Positions 1 to 19,800 of a DNA stretch of 64,000 nucleotides are shown one piece after another. The notes below the pieces were generated by a model. That model did no database searches and was not told the origin of the DNA. It was given only the letters and a program-made list of their open reading frames with translations. The first letter of the stretch is position 1; every line of letters begins with the position of its first letter. This DNA is from Volvox africanus (lineage: Eukaryota; Chlorophyta; Chlorophyceae; Chlamydomonadales; Volvocaceae): contig BSDZ01000023.1 in assembly GCA_030268105.1 (NCBI GenBank), positions 186,001 to 250,000 on the forward strand, written 5' to 3'. The translations under genes were made by a program, and so were the position numbers.

Positions 1-2054
1 CTGCTTCTTGCCACCTCAACCCTTCCCCAACTGCACGTGAGTGTATATAGCCATACGTACCTCCACCTCTACCTCCACCTGGTTATATTCGCGTTTGTAT
101 TTGTCTGGATATCTACCTGTTTCCCTCTTTATCTAAATGTTTTTGCGCCTCTGTTTTCGAAGTCGAGCTCTTTGCACCGGGTACCGGAGCCCATTACGTA
201 ATGGATAGAAATCTCTTGTTGTTGCGATTGATTGTGTGACCCGTCGCACATTCTTCTTCCTGCATGTCCAGGTGCAATACGACCCAAGGTGTCCTTCCCT
301 TCCTTGTCTCGCCGAGCTACTACTCCCGCTCCAGTCCATTCTTCGGATCCTCCGTCACAGAGTACTGCTTTGGCATCAATACCTTGCCGACAGCCAACAT
401 CGTGCCGGTGAGGAAAGGGCCAGTGTAGTGCGTGGCGATGGTGAAAGGACCCGAAAACGGGTTCTTATACGGCAACCGCGCTACACGTAGTTGCCTTGGA
501 CGTAGTTTGGGGTTCATGATTTGAAACCGCTAAATGGAACCAACCGCAGCAGCTTGGCAAATGATGTTGCCATGCATTACGCCCCGCGACTTTCATGGAC
601 TTGCTGTATTACGAGCCAGCCATTACTAATCTCGTAGATGCCATCTGAACAGTTGCATCCGCCTGACGTGCAGCCGTGCGTGTGGTCGGTTCCTTAGGGT
701 CACCTTTCAGCGCTGATCAGAACCTTCTCTGGACATCCATCTCCCTTGCCCTTCTCCCGCAGAGCACCTGCTACACGGCTAACGACAAGCTTGCCAAGAT
801 TGAGTGGTACACTGGTAAGCAACAATGCCGGTGCGCGCTTGTCTGTGGAGATGTGTATATGTGTGTGTGTGTTAAGTGGTGTCCAAACAGCCATGTCGGT
901 GTCGCTACATAACATGAATACGCTAACCCATCACACATTGGCCACGACGGCCAGCCTTTCCCCAGGCAGCTTGACGGAGCTTAAGCGGGGCTCTCTACCC
1001 AGTCCGTAGCTTTTGTTACAGTTATAACACCCTGAAAGTATAATCAACCACAGCATTCGATAAAAACGCCGCTGAGACCAGCAAACCACTTCTCCTTCTC
1101 CCTCGCAGATGACGCCATGCGGTCCGTGGTGAAGGGCTACACCATTACCCCAGCCGGCGGCGCCAGTAAGAAGGTCTTCCCCAGCTGGGGAGCGCTTGGG
1201 ACCTCGACAATGAAAGGTGCGTGGTGATTGCCGTACGAATTGAACTGGGACGAGACATGGGGGTGCCACGTGTGTTCCAACACCCGGCTGGGATCGGATA
1301 GGCCGCTGGAATCCCTCCTGGCCAACGTACCCAGACCATGACTCCTACCACGGTATATAGGTGTAGCCTGCATGCCCGCCTTTAAATAGCGTCACATCGC
1401 ATCGCATCGTGTAACTAGGTCACGTTAGTTCCTCCAACCAAATATGTAACTCGGTACTGATGGTTGACGCCGTGTTCCCTCTGTCCCCCCCCTTTCCACA
1501 CACACAATTGAATTTCCAAACTGATTCGTCGCTCGTCACGTCGTCCTCCAGTCACCCTCAACTGGACGGATCTGGAGGCCAAGGGCGGTCTGGTTTGTGT
1601 GGCGGTGCAGAAGCCCTACACCATGGCAAATTTGTGCAAGGGGGCGCCAGGCCAATGGTAGGCATAAAGCGGGGTATATAACGCCAGGGAGAAACAGCTA
1701 TGTGACGCAGCTTTGACGTGCTATCGCCATTTCTTGGAATAGTACTTGGGCACCGGCTGCGGCGCCGTCGCTGCTGGTAACAACCCTCCATGCATGCCGC
1801 CACGCACCATGCCGGCGGGCTAACAATATCTGTTCCCATGTGCACCGAACAGATCGCGCACAGGCGCCTTCCTGATGTTGTCACTGTGCATGCCCCTGCC
1901 TACGCACCCACCCCGCACACCCAGCCCTCTATCTCTCTCACACACGCACACATCACCGACCTTCCCAACCCCCTTCCGCCCGCGCAGCTACGCCAGTCTG
2001 TTCAACAGGGACAACAGCGATTACTGCTGCCCCATCTTCCGCGCGGGGCCGTAA
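1..2054 (+). CDS. Pherophorin gene 1, 3' part (six exons)
   Basis: Partial gene for a pherophorin, a secreted hydroxyproline-rich glycoprotein of the volvocine extracellular matrix; the 5' end lies outside the window. Exons read from splice consensus and phase are 1-36, 272-407, 763-814, 1109-1216, 1552-1657 and 1988-2054 (stop TAA). They join in frame to about 167 residues that match the second half of the pherophorin C-terminal domain (DUF3707). Visible family features are the PFPNCT exon end, TEYCFGIN, KIEWYTG, the SVVKGYTITP segment, PSWGALGTSTMKG, CVAVQKPYT and a terminal CC pair in YCCPIF. The four inner exons have exactly the same lengths (136, 52, 108, 106 bp) and phases as those of the downstream pherophorin gene, so the two are tandem duplicates. 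Introns are 235-355 bp. Family call is seen directly in sequence; matrix location is family knowledge. Confidence 0.9.
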
Positions 2055-5000
2055 TCTGGAGATGCACCTGGAAGCGCCCCTGGGCGGCCCCCGTGGGTTT
2101 CCCCACACACACCCGTGGGTGGCGCAAAGTTCCTTTTCAACGTTATTGTCTTTGGGACGTGATGGAGTGTTATATCCAGCGCTGCTCCGCTGGTTGCGGC
2201 GCGACAGTGCGACAGCATTCGTGGTGACCCCGACCCGATCCCGGAGCCAGGATAACAGCTGGTTCTACGACAAATCCACTGGGACAAGCGCCTCGTGCTG
2301 GAGCTGGGACAGTCCTATGTGTACAGGGAGCTGTATTGCTCAGTCTTCTCATCGACCTCCCCCCCCCCCACACACACGTATGGTCTTCTCATGAGGGGTT
2401 GAGAGGGGGCGTCATCCTTGGGCTAGAGTTGGTCCGTTGGATACAAGCTTACGGCCAGTCTTAAGCTGTTCTTTGATAGTTGGATGACATGTGAACATGC
2501 GAATATAGCAGTCCTGGATTCTTTCCTTGTGCATGTGAGTACATATCTCCGGCAGGTTTTGGCATGTGCGGCCGCGCCCCACATCTAGGCAAAGAACCTT
2601 CCAATTGCTTTCAAATAGGTTCAGATTGATTTTCGTTATCGAGTGACTGACTGACGGACCTTCGGTCCTGCCAAAATCCCCATGCGTATGACATGGGGTC
2701 CCGTCGTGAATAATGCATCATAGGAGGTAGTAGAAATTGGTAACTGGACGTTGACTCTGTAGCGTAGAAGAGTTATGTAGCATCGATTTGACTTAGTGGC
2801 GAAGGGGAAGTGTTGTGTTGCAAAGCAGCCATTGAAACTAAGTCTGGACGGGAACGCAACAAATCGCAGGAACTAGTGCACCTTCCCGTTCCCGTTATCA
2901 TTAAGACAATTGCGTGTGCACGTTTGGAAACTGGACTGACATTGCTATTTGTAATTACCATTGGCTGAATGTTGTGTCATACTTCACCAAATATTACGTT
3001 TTTTTACAAGTTAGGGCCCATTCTATCTTCAGGGTAGGTAGACCTGGTTCGGTCTGCTGAAAACCGCTATTTGCTTAGCTACGAAACCTGTAGCATCAAT
3101 ACGTCGCTGGGTGCTTAAGGTATGTATCCGTACATCTGCATACGTAAAGCGGTTGGTAGCGTTCGAACAGCAGTCTACGTAAACCTAAACAGTACAGCAA
3201 TGTGGGACGAATTGGCAACGAAAGTCCGCTAAAAGCAAAAAATCAACCTCTGAAAAACAAAGATTATAACAAGTTAGTTTAGGCGGACAACAAGACCAGC
3301 GTCCATGAGCATATGATGCTAGGGACTACAAAAATCGTAACAGGGCCTGAAGGCCTGCGTTGACATGAATGGAAGACCTTCGTAGGGATTTTCGGAAACG
3401 TTAGCGTGGATTGTGAATGAGGTAAATTGCGGATGAGATAAATTTATTGTATGTATGAAACAATGTGGCAAGATCATGAAGTCTGTGCCGGCACACCAGC
3501 ATCGCCGGCGAATGCCCCTGAGAATACTGACTACATTTCCTCTAAAGTTGAATAATTCAGAAGCTGGGATCACCGCATCCGTTCCTTGCATAAGGCGTAA
3601 GATATTACGTGGCATATATGTGTATATATATGTACATATACCGAATCATAGCTCCGTACAAAATCGTACATGAGTACATGATTTGACAGACAATTGCTCA
3701 TCTGTTGCCACATCACGTGTAATGATGGCGGCGAAGTACGGACGGATGAGGCACTGCTATCCCCTAAGGGACTCCTGGTAAGAGACTTAGTGTCGTCTTC
3801 AATCTCAGTTGGGACTCAACATAAATATCGGAGAACACGCGTACGGGGTCGATTCAGCACCGCGGACAGCGGCATGAACTCTTACAGAGATGCGATACCA
3901 TATCACTATCATCACGATCACCATCACCACTACCATCATCAACATCATCATCAGTAACAGAAGCTGTAGCAGTAGCGATAACGATGGCATTCGCTTCATT
4001 ACATCATTAAAGGTCCGCTTCCTTTTGTTTACACTTTGCAAATAGCTTGTTATCAGGCGGTCTGATCGAGCGGGTCGGGCTCCTGCAACACCAGCTTCCG
4101 ATTAGTCCGGTCGACAGGGGGTCGACAACCCTCGTCAGCCGGCCGTGTGGGCGGACGTGCACGTCACACTATGTACGGAGTATTATTACGTAGATTCCAT
4201 TAACTCCCACTAGCGACTCATTTCATGACGCTCTGCCTCTTGCCTTCTCTGGGTACATTTATGAGGTGTATATGACATTAAGGTAATGTTCGACAGGGAC
4301 CGGCGCGTGGTGGGCGTCGATATTTCATTACGACCTGTTTATCCGTATCCAAATTGTTTATTCGGTTTATAAGAGTTATTGGGTATAGATACACGATTCA
4401 GCATGAAGGCGGCAAGGTTGCTCTGATTTTGGGTGAGGCCGCGCCTGAATGCACGACCGCGGTATGTTAGGATACCCCTCTCAGCTGTTTCGGACTGTTT
4501 CCGAACCGGCGGGGCATGCGAAAATCCTGCCTTCACACCCTGTATTATCGACCGATATAATTTAGATTATAGGGGTGAGATTATTACAAGAGGCTTTCCA
4601 GGCTTGCAAATATGCACTTTCGATGGGTTGGGGTGGGTTAACCTGTTCCTACAGCGTCCTACAGCTCATACTAAAATATATGAAATTATATCATAAGAGC
4701 GCATAAAGCGATGTTTATTTGCTCGCTCACTCAGGATCGATGTATTTCCTTGGGAGGTTGGAACTCTAAAACTAGATACACAATTAAAGAGCACTTCATG
4801 AGGTCTACAATATTTACAAGGTTTATGCGTTGGTTAAGTGAAAATGCGATTTTATTCGCTGATGTTGCTGCCCAGTCGCTACCTCGACGGCAATCGCAGC
4901 GAAATGAGAATATCCGTGGTACTCTTCTGCTAGTATTACTGAATCCGTACTCAAATACGAAATATAAAATAAGGTTTTGTTCTTGATACTATAACGCAAG

Positions 5001-5300
5001 ACAACATTGGCATAAGGAAAAAGAAGATACGACCGGCTCACGAAAGCTTGCGAATATGCATTAATATTAACCCAGCTTCTGTATAATGCACTCAGAATAT
5101 CAAATAATTTAAATTATGCTCAGGGAATCAGAGCGAGGATGGATATCCAGAAGCTGAAAGGAACCTTTGAAGCCGTGCTTACCCGTGCGTGCAGCTGCGG
5201 GCGAGCGCCCGCCATTGGGCTAATTCGTAGGGTCTACCCAGAGTACAAAAGAGCGGAGGTTAGGTTAAAGGCGAATCCAAATTAGAACTCATAGTGCAAT
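2055..5300. other. Intergenic region between the two pherophorin genes
   Basis: About 3.2 kb with no supportable gene. It should hold the 3'UTR of pherophorin 1 and the promoter of pherophorin 2. A short hairpin (GGACC-TTC-GGTCC) lies at 2656-2668, a low-complexity CAT/CAC run at about 3900-3957, and a GC-rich hairpin at 5197-5212. Short open frames here have no splice support or family signature. Confidence 0.6.
5197..5212. repeat. GC-rich hairpin upstream of pherophorin 2
   Basis: GCGGGCG and CGCCCGC arms of 7 bp are separated by AG. The element ends 88 bp before the pherophorin 2 start codon, in AT-richer surroundings. It could be a 5'UTR or promoter stem, or a remnant of a palindromic repeat. 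No function is shown. Confidence 0.5.
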
Positions 5301-11848
<6,548 letters not shown>

Positions 11849-13935
11849 TACTTACATACGTCCGGACTTCGCTTCATCAGACAAATGAACTACGTACTAG
11901 ATAGCAACTGACAACTGCGTGGCAACTTCATTCTTCAACTGAAATGCATTTTACCTGCATAGATAAATGCCGACTCAAGATTCTCTCTAGCTCTACCTAG
12001 CCTGACGGGCCATATATACTCACGTCCAATGACCATATCAGCCAGCCACCAGATGGAGGCGTGCGGTGCATGGACAGACCGACCCTTGCGTGGGTCGGTC
12101 TCTCCCAAGAGCCTACGTATGTATGTGCGTACGTTTCGGTCATTGCGTGCTTTCATCCGCGATCACGTACATACATACATGCATCGGTGCAGGTAGACGT
12201 GCCAGCCGGTTAGATATAGTAGTGGCGATACAGCCGCACGCCTGCTGGCTAGTATATACATGCATACATACCCAGGACGGCGAGCAGCAGCAGAGGTGCA
12301 AACTAAGCCAAGGAGTTACTGCGGAAGATACGCGAACACGATCCGGAGGGCCATGCACCGTGATGTGACTCCTTGCTGACTGCTGCCGGAGGTTAGGGTA
12401 CGTTCGTGCGTAATTGATTATTGGTTGGTATAAGTGCGTGCGCGGCACACTTCTTCTCAGCCTCGTCATGCCAATTGCGGCACAGCAGTGATCGGGGTAA
12501 AGCTGTAGAACTGGATAGTTATGCTGGACCACCAGCAGTGCAGCATGGAGTAGAAACTGTATGGGTAGGCTACCAGCCGCTGTGCCTTCCTGTCATGTAT
12601 ATCTACCTGCCAGGTTGCAGTGTGTTCATTCGGTGCTCGTATGCAGCGATAGATGGTGCAATAGTTCTCTGCTGGGTTCTATCTTGCTTGTATGTTTGTA
12701 ATAGTGCGCGGAATGAAGCACTGCAAAGTAATGGCAGTAGTTCATGGCATTTCATACGTACCGGACGATGAAGGTATATAATGCGCTAGATACCTACTTT
12801 CTTCGATTGTTCATTGCACGCCGTCGTGAAACAAGCGCAATCTGCGCACGTAATTGCCCACCCTGCTAGCTTACTGCCCACCCACCGCTTACTGAAATTT
12901 ATAGCAGCAGCTCGATTGCTTTGGTTTACATTTTTATTTTCATGTTGCTACGGCACCTGTCTAAGAGCCGGTAGATTGCGATCCGCATGCATTCATGAAC
13001 GAACAACAGTATTCTACGTACAAGGGATGTACGTACAAGCATGGAATTGATGTAATAATGTATGAAATGTTTTATTACGGCTTATTACGGCTGGTCGTGC
13101 AAGCAACAGATATATGTCGTATGGAAGTATATATGCGGGCGATGTAATCATAACCTTGCTTGCATATGCACATGACGTGTGTGTGTGTGTGTGCGTGTGT
13201 GTGTGTGTGTGCCGAGGAAAAGGCTAGGCATGTGACAGGGTATGATGGTTTCGCCGCCGCTGCTGTCGCTCCATGCATGCATATGCAGGTTGAAGTGTTA
13301 CGATAATGCATGTTTCGGGTGTCTAATCCTGACGCTAACTCGCTCACCACCTCTTATTTAAGAGCATGATCAAACAACACAGGTATGGTCATCATGGAAG
13401 CATATTTCTCTGGGGAGGTGTATGGAGATACATATATATGTATATGTATATAAATATATATAAAAATATAAGTTACCACGCTCTAAGTATATATATACAT
13501 ATATATATGTATATGTATATATATATATACTTAGAGCGTGGTAACTTATATTTTTTTGATATTTACAGAATTACTGCATACAAGTTACGGGTTCAGGATA
13601 AGCAAGTGTCGATGCTGACAAGCAAGGAACGATCTCTGCATCATCTATCGGGGTGTGTAACGAATGGTCATTGCTCGCATGCAGCAAGGGATGGATGGAT
13701 GCTGTGCGTGGGACCCACTACCTTCATTTGCGCATGGATGAGCCAGCCATCCGCAGATGCCTGATCCGTAACACGACCTACATCATCAGGATGCATGTCA
13801 CACCATTCTGAAAGGAATACTCTTAAAGATCAAGCAACAAGTGATATGTATGTATGCGTAGACTTCTAGAGAACTCAAGTTCTTGGACAAGAGTACGGAA
13901 ACGCTGTACAATTGTTTGTGTGTGTGTGTGTGTGT

Positions 13936-13971
<36 letters not shown>

Positions 13972-16869
13972 GTCTCTTTCTCTCTCTCTGTATGTATATA
14001 TAAGAGTATGTGCGTCAGTGATTTATAAGTACTTGATATTCTTTCTCGCTTCCACAGCACTATGGACGGTGATGGTGATAGCGGTGACTAAGCACCCACC
14101 TCCCGCCGCAAAACTCCTAACTCCAGCCACCACTAGGGTGATATCATGGGATTTCTCTACGGGCCAGTAGGAGTATATAAGGAATGTCGGTGTACTAACG
14201 CGTGCTTGCAGGTCATCAACGTGTCTGCAGGTCAATGTGTTTGCAGGTCAATATGTCAGAAGCTTCGTTCGATCGTATGCATGAAGTGTGCGGAATCGAT
14301 AATGAAGTGTAAGATACCGAGCGAGAACATAATATATAATGTATATAGAGAGAAACTACTTCCACAATTGCATACAGCTGCGGTGCCCAGGGTAAGTACA
14401 TGCCTGGATTCGTCCTTACTAAAGAACGAGGGACTCTATCAGGGGGCTCTGGGTGATTGGCAGAGAGCAGTCCCCCTGGGGAATGACAATGGGACTCTCC
14501 GGAGGGGGGGGGGAAGACGGGCAGGGTGATAACAAGTTGGAAGCAATTAGAGTCAAAAGATAGATTTACCCGTTTACCCCATTTGCACCTCAAGATTTAT
14601 ACAAGTGATCTGAGACTGCCGTCCTGGGCTGGAAGGGCCAGGCATGAATTTTACAAGAGTTGGTGTCACCTTCCATGGAACTGGAAAAAAAGCAGGATCG
14701 TAATATCTGTACCTTAGGATACCTTGGATACAGTTTAGGTATGGAGGTGATAGCAGGTGTGTGCGCACACAGATGTAAACTGCATACACAGCGTGGACAG
14801 TGCACCACAATGCCATACACCCCGTCCCCCGGCCCCCGATGATTGTTCGCTACAAACGAGCCATGAAGTATAGAATGTATAAGGCAATAATTATTTCTTT
14901 TCAGATATGCCAAGAAAACATGTTTGGTCTTTATAAAACACACACATACACACAGGCAGGGACCCTGAGCTGAGGCGCTTCGTGCTGAGGCCCCGCCCCA
15001 AAACTTATTTGACTGAGTTTCTCCTCACGTACTACATCCGTACCGTGATATCCTCAGGCTTTCCTGGAATCCTTTCTGACGCGCGGTTCGTGCCAACCAT
15101 TGTGATGCAATGCAAAGATATATTCAATTTTATTATTGATTCTTTTTAGATTTGAAGAGCGTTTGAGCATGACTGATGTACAACATCACTATAAGGACAT
15201 GCTCAGGCCTAGGAACTGTTCCTACTTCAACACTTTGTATTCAATGTACTGAAACTTTATGCAATTTGCATGCCGTAATAAGCTTCAGAATGGAGATCAG
15301 CGGCGAGTGTAATTATTATGAGCATGCTTGAGCATGGTCATTGCTGGCATGGCCTGCGCCCGGATATGTGTATGAAACCAAATCCTTCCTATGTATGTAA
15401 ATCTGTGCCGTGCTGTTAATTGGTGATAATATCTTTATTTCTGCCGCTTCATTTTCGTCATTTTTGTCTCCTTAAACGGCTGCACCAGTAACCGGTCCCA
15501 GGGCTCGCACTTGCTCCCAAGCCCACCCCCCTCCAGAATGGTTGTACGGTTTTGCCGCTGTCAAAAAGCGGTACACATTTATGTATGTGAGTCGACTCAT
15601 AAAGGCAGGGCATAGGAACTACCGACCACATTCGTATATGACTGGCATGACGATGGTTGGATTGGCCCAAAAATAATAGCGGAGGCAATAATCCAAACCC
15701 TGCTCCAGCGACATCCGCTGGCTTCATGAGAACTGTTCATGAAGCCTATGCATATTGAGTTTACGTCTGAAGTATATCCTATCTTGTCTTCACCTTATGC
15801 TTTGTACGCATTGCAGCCACGCAATTATTAAGCCGACTGCAAGACAAAATGAACATATGCATATGTGGCATGTTCCGCTCGTGCCGGTAATGAACCAGTG
15901 TCATTGTCATGGCAGCGGCCAAGCTCGGGCTCTCCCTCCCCCAGAACCAATTTTCAAAGCCCAACATGGGTTACGGAGTGGGATCCTAACACAATACACA
16001 CCAAACCTGACACTCTACAGCGTTCTATATACTGCCTCCAACGGAACCTCCTTCCCTGAGAGCGCATCCTAGCCTTTACCTCACGCCACACGACCAGCCT
16101 TTATTCCACGTAAGCCCCTCCCATATATTATCCCGCCGTGCGCGACTGCACGTGACCTGATAAATGGTACATGGTATGGGGACAGAGATGGCTTCTCCGT
16201 AGGCACCTTGAAGCAGTTTTGCCGTAGCAACCCCACTGCTGCGCCCCACCTCTACTTGTGCGCCCTGCTGTTGACAGAGGAGAGAAAAACGGCGACGGCG
16301 AGCACACATTCGCACACGCGTATGCCTGTATATCGGTGTCTGCGTTTTGCCGTAAGCAAAGGCGAACCCACAGGCTAAGACACAAAACACACAGACAAAC
16401 AGGAACTCAAATGCCCCTCGAGTCACTACCCCCTCAAGACAAAACAGAAAAACAGGGCAAATGCGACTCAGCATAAGTTCCAGAGGGCTCCTCCTTCACT
16501 CACAGCGCGAAATGCAAGGCGGGCACATTGTATCCGCGAGACATTGAGTTCCGCTCCAAAACCTACTCCCGCTTTCAGCTGCTGTATAGAGCGGTGCAGG
16601 TGGAGAGGCGCGTGCGCGCTTACAGATACGATGGCTCGAGGCCACAACCACACACCATGTACCCATGGCTACCTTCCACCACCAGCAGCACAACCAGCAC
16701 TGCCACTTCCACCGCGATTGACCCGACAACAAGAGCGTCCAGCCTCCCTCAGGGAATTGACAACTGAACAGTCATCCGCCCGCATGGATGCGTCCTTAAA
16801 CGCACATCCTCCCAGCTTTTTCCCCGTTCCTTCTAGGTCCACCTCTTCCTCTTCTTCATAGTCACACTA
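11849..16869. other. Gene-poor region downstream of pherophorin 2
   Basis: About 5 kb between the convergent ends of pherophorin 2 (plus) and the glycine decarboxylase gene (minus). No reading frame has family features or convincing splice support. It holds GT runs near 13179-13211, a (GT)n(CT)n run near 13915-13990, the long palindrome at 13462-13557 and a weak G/C-rich inverted repeat near 14438-14480. Confidence 0.6.
13462..13557. repeat. Long near-perfect palindrome (MITE-like foldback)
   Basis: Arms of about 36 bp (13462-13499 and 13520-13557) are inverted copies. Each contains a unique non-repetitive core, AGTTACCACGCTCTAAGTAT on the left, flanked by A runs outside and TA repeats inside. 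The loop is about 20 bp of TA-rich sequence. The unique core rules out a simple AT-repeat artefact. No target-site duplication is obvious. Confidence 0.85.
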
Positions 16870-19800
16870 TTATGCCGTGGCTGCGACCGGCTCCGCAGAT
16901 TCCACAGTAGCCCATCGCGTAATGAGGTTGCGGTCTCCGTAGACGTTGTCAACGCGGCTAACGGTGGGCCAGAACTTTGCTTGGCGTACCCATGGCGCAG
17001 GGAATGCAGCGCGCTCGCGCGTATAGGGGCGCTCCCACTTGTCCGCCAGCACCACCGAGGGTGCGTGTGGCGCATGCTTGAGGATGTTATTCTCCTTGTC
17101 TGCTTTACCCTGCTCGATCTCACGGATCTCCTGCTCGGTAGGACAAACGGTTTCAAAGGTCAGGTGCCAAGGTACGAATAAGGATTTAGCCTAAATAGGG
17201 ATTTGGAAAGCGCCCCAACAAGTGTAGTAGGAAAGAGGTTCTGAGCCTCTCCTAGCCAGGCCCCGCAAAGGATTGAGCTTCTCGAGCTGGAGGCCAACTC
17301 GCACAGCGGCCGAAAAATATTTAATTGCACGCAAATGATGGATTTATTGGACGAATCTGACAGTGGTGGTGGTGAGGACATCATGGCGGAAAAGAGAGCA
17401 TTAGATAGGAGGGGCAGGACAGGCGACGCCGGATGATGGACAGCCGTTCCCCTTGAGTTGCGGGCACTGAACGAAAGAGCAATGAAGCCTCCCCTTCCCC
17501 CCCCCACACACACGCACAAACCCACAATAATAAATATCTGACGCTGGCATGGCAAGCCCACGGACCCCTTGGAATTTGGAATTAAGTCTTTCGATTCGGC
17601 TCTTCCTTGACGGTCCCCAACCCAACAGCTTGAGGCCGCCGTCAGATGCGGGTTGAACACCTCACCTCCCGGATGGAGATCATTGCTTCACAGAAGCGGT
17701 CCAGCTCATCCTTGGACTCCGACTCCGTGGGCTCTATCATGAGAGTGCCCGGCACGGGCCAGGACATAGTGGGGGCGTGGAAACCGTAGTCCATCAACCG
17801 TTTCGCCACATCCTCCGCCTCAATGCCGGCAGTTTCCCTGAGTCAGAAACCACCGATCGAGACAATAGGGAGGTTGCCAGGGTCAGTGGGTCATCATGAA
17901 ACGACTGCAATAATGGATATGAATCATAAATCGAGGGAATAAGAGGTACGGTTTGCATGGCGGATGGCAGCAAGAGTTGCTTACAGCGGGATTCCCCAAC
18001 TCCGAAAGCTAAATGTGGACATGCAAATTTCGTATGAAAGCGTTGGTGCGGGCGGAGAGCAAACTTTCTAAGACGTGTACGCCATTGCTCCATGCGGATG
18101 CGCAATAGGGCAATGGTGCAAAAGTCTGGAATGGTCTAAAGCGATCACCCTTGCAAAACACATACGGGTTGAGGACAGCATCGTGTGCCGCGTTTCCATC
18201 CCCCGTTCTTACTTGAGCGGTCGCAAGTCAAGGATGAACTCGTGCGCACATGTGCCGTTGGGCCCGGTGAACAGCACAGGATAATAACTCGCCAGGCGCT
18301 TGGCCATGTAATTGGCCTTGAGAATGGCCAACTTGGAAGCCTGGGTGAACAGGGACGAGGGTTGAGGGACAAGGAGTTGCGGTGCAGGTGGAACGCGATT
18401 GTGCAAAAAGAGGGATCGGGAAAAAAGATGAAGGGACTTAACATAGGCTTCGCGGAAGGGGAGGAGACATGGAATGACAAATATTTAGTTGGCGACACAT
18501 GAGGCCAATAAGGTACACACGCACACACTGAAGGAAGCTGCATGGAAAAAGAAGCAACCACGCTGAAGCAATCGCTAGCATTGCCAAGGGCAAGGCAGAA
18601 CATAATATAGCCCTACATAAATATCCATGGAGCATATCTCTCAACCCGATGGCCTTCATTATCTGCATCAAATAATAAGTCCTCCCCTCCATCAACGTCA
18701 CAGGCTTTACCGCCGCCGCGTCGCACTGCCCCACATCATAGGAGGCGTTGCTTCACCCATAGGAGGCATCATGCATACATCGATCGTGTGCGCTGTGCGG
18801 TGTTCACAGTCGCAGTATTTGCCCCTTTACTCACCGTCTTGAGGCCCTCGGATCCCATCATGGAGATGTAGGCGTAGGAGATGGGCAGGATGAGGGACGA
18901 GCCGAAGGGAGCCGCCGCCATAGTGCCGAACGGCTGCGGGTCTGAGGGCCGTGTCGGCAGAGCACCAGTTGGCACCACAGGGTGAGTCGGAAGGTAGGGT
19001 GCCAGGTGTGCCTTGACGCCGATGGGGCCCATACCCGGACCGCCGCCGCCGTGAGGAATGCAAAAGGTCTTGTGCAAGTTGAGATGGCAAACGTCGGCAC
19101 CGATGATGCCCGGAGCCGTAAGGCCCACCTGAAGTCACATGCGCCATGGGGAAAGAGGAGTGAGAATCCAATCGAGACGTGAGCGGAAATAGCAATTATG
19201 GCTTTGACTGGGGAGAATTTTCATCGATCAGTGTTAATTATGGGGAACTTAAGGGGAGATAAAGGAAACGTGTGGAATGAGGCTACTTCGGAAACCAGTA
19301 AGAGGATTCCAGAGCTCCCAGAGGCTCAGTAGTTATAGTTTTTTGACCACCATGCAGGCCCGGAACATCGGTCCTGTTCGGCTTCATGTTTTCGTCACCG
19401 CCTCCTCATCTTTCCGTCCTAGAAACATCGAAACGCACATGCAAGCACCATCAGATACACGCATTAACAACAGCAGCAGCAGCCCCATGCAGTCATGGCG
19501 CCAACGGACCCATTATCCAGTGGAGCCTACCCAAGTCCAATCCCCCACCCGGCAACGTGCTGCTGCTCTTATTGTTAGGATTGCGCAATGCACGCCGGCA
19601 ACAGTTGGGCTCAGCAGTTATAGTTTATTAACCAACATGGTGTGGTATATGTAATCATATACGTTACACATCTGGAAACTGACTGTCGTCACAGCCCTAC
19701 GGGGCGTTTCAGGTCCCCCATTAAACCTTATTCACATAGTGACATGGCACAACAGCAGTACGAGATACACAGTGGTAAGACAGGCGGGGAATCAGGCACA

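Noticed and set aside
14438..14480. G/C-rich imperfect inverted repeat (CAGGGGG with CCCCCTG)
   Set aside because: The stem is short and interrupted, and nothing nearby gives it a role.
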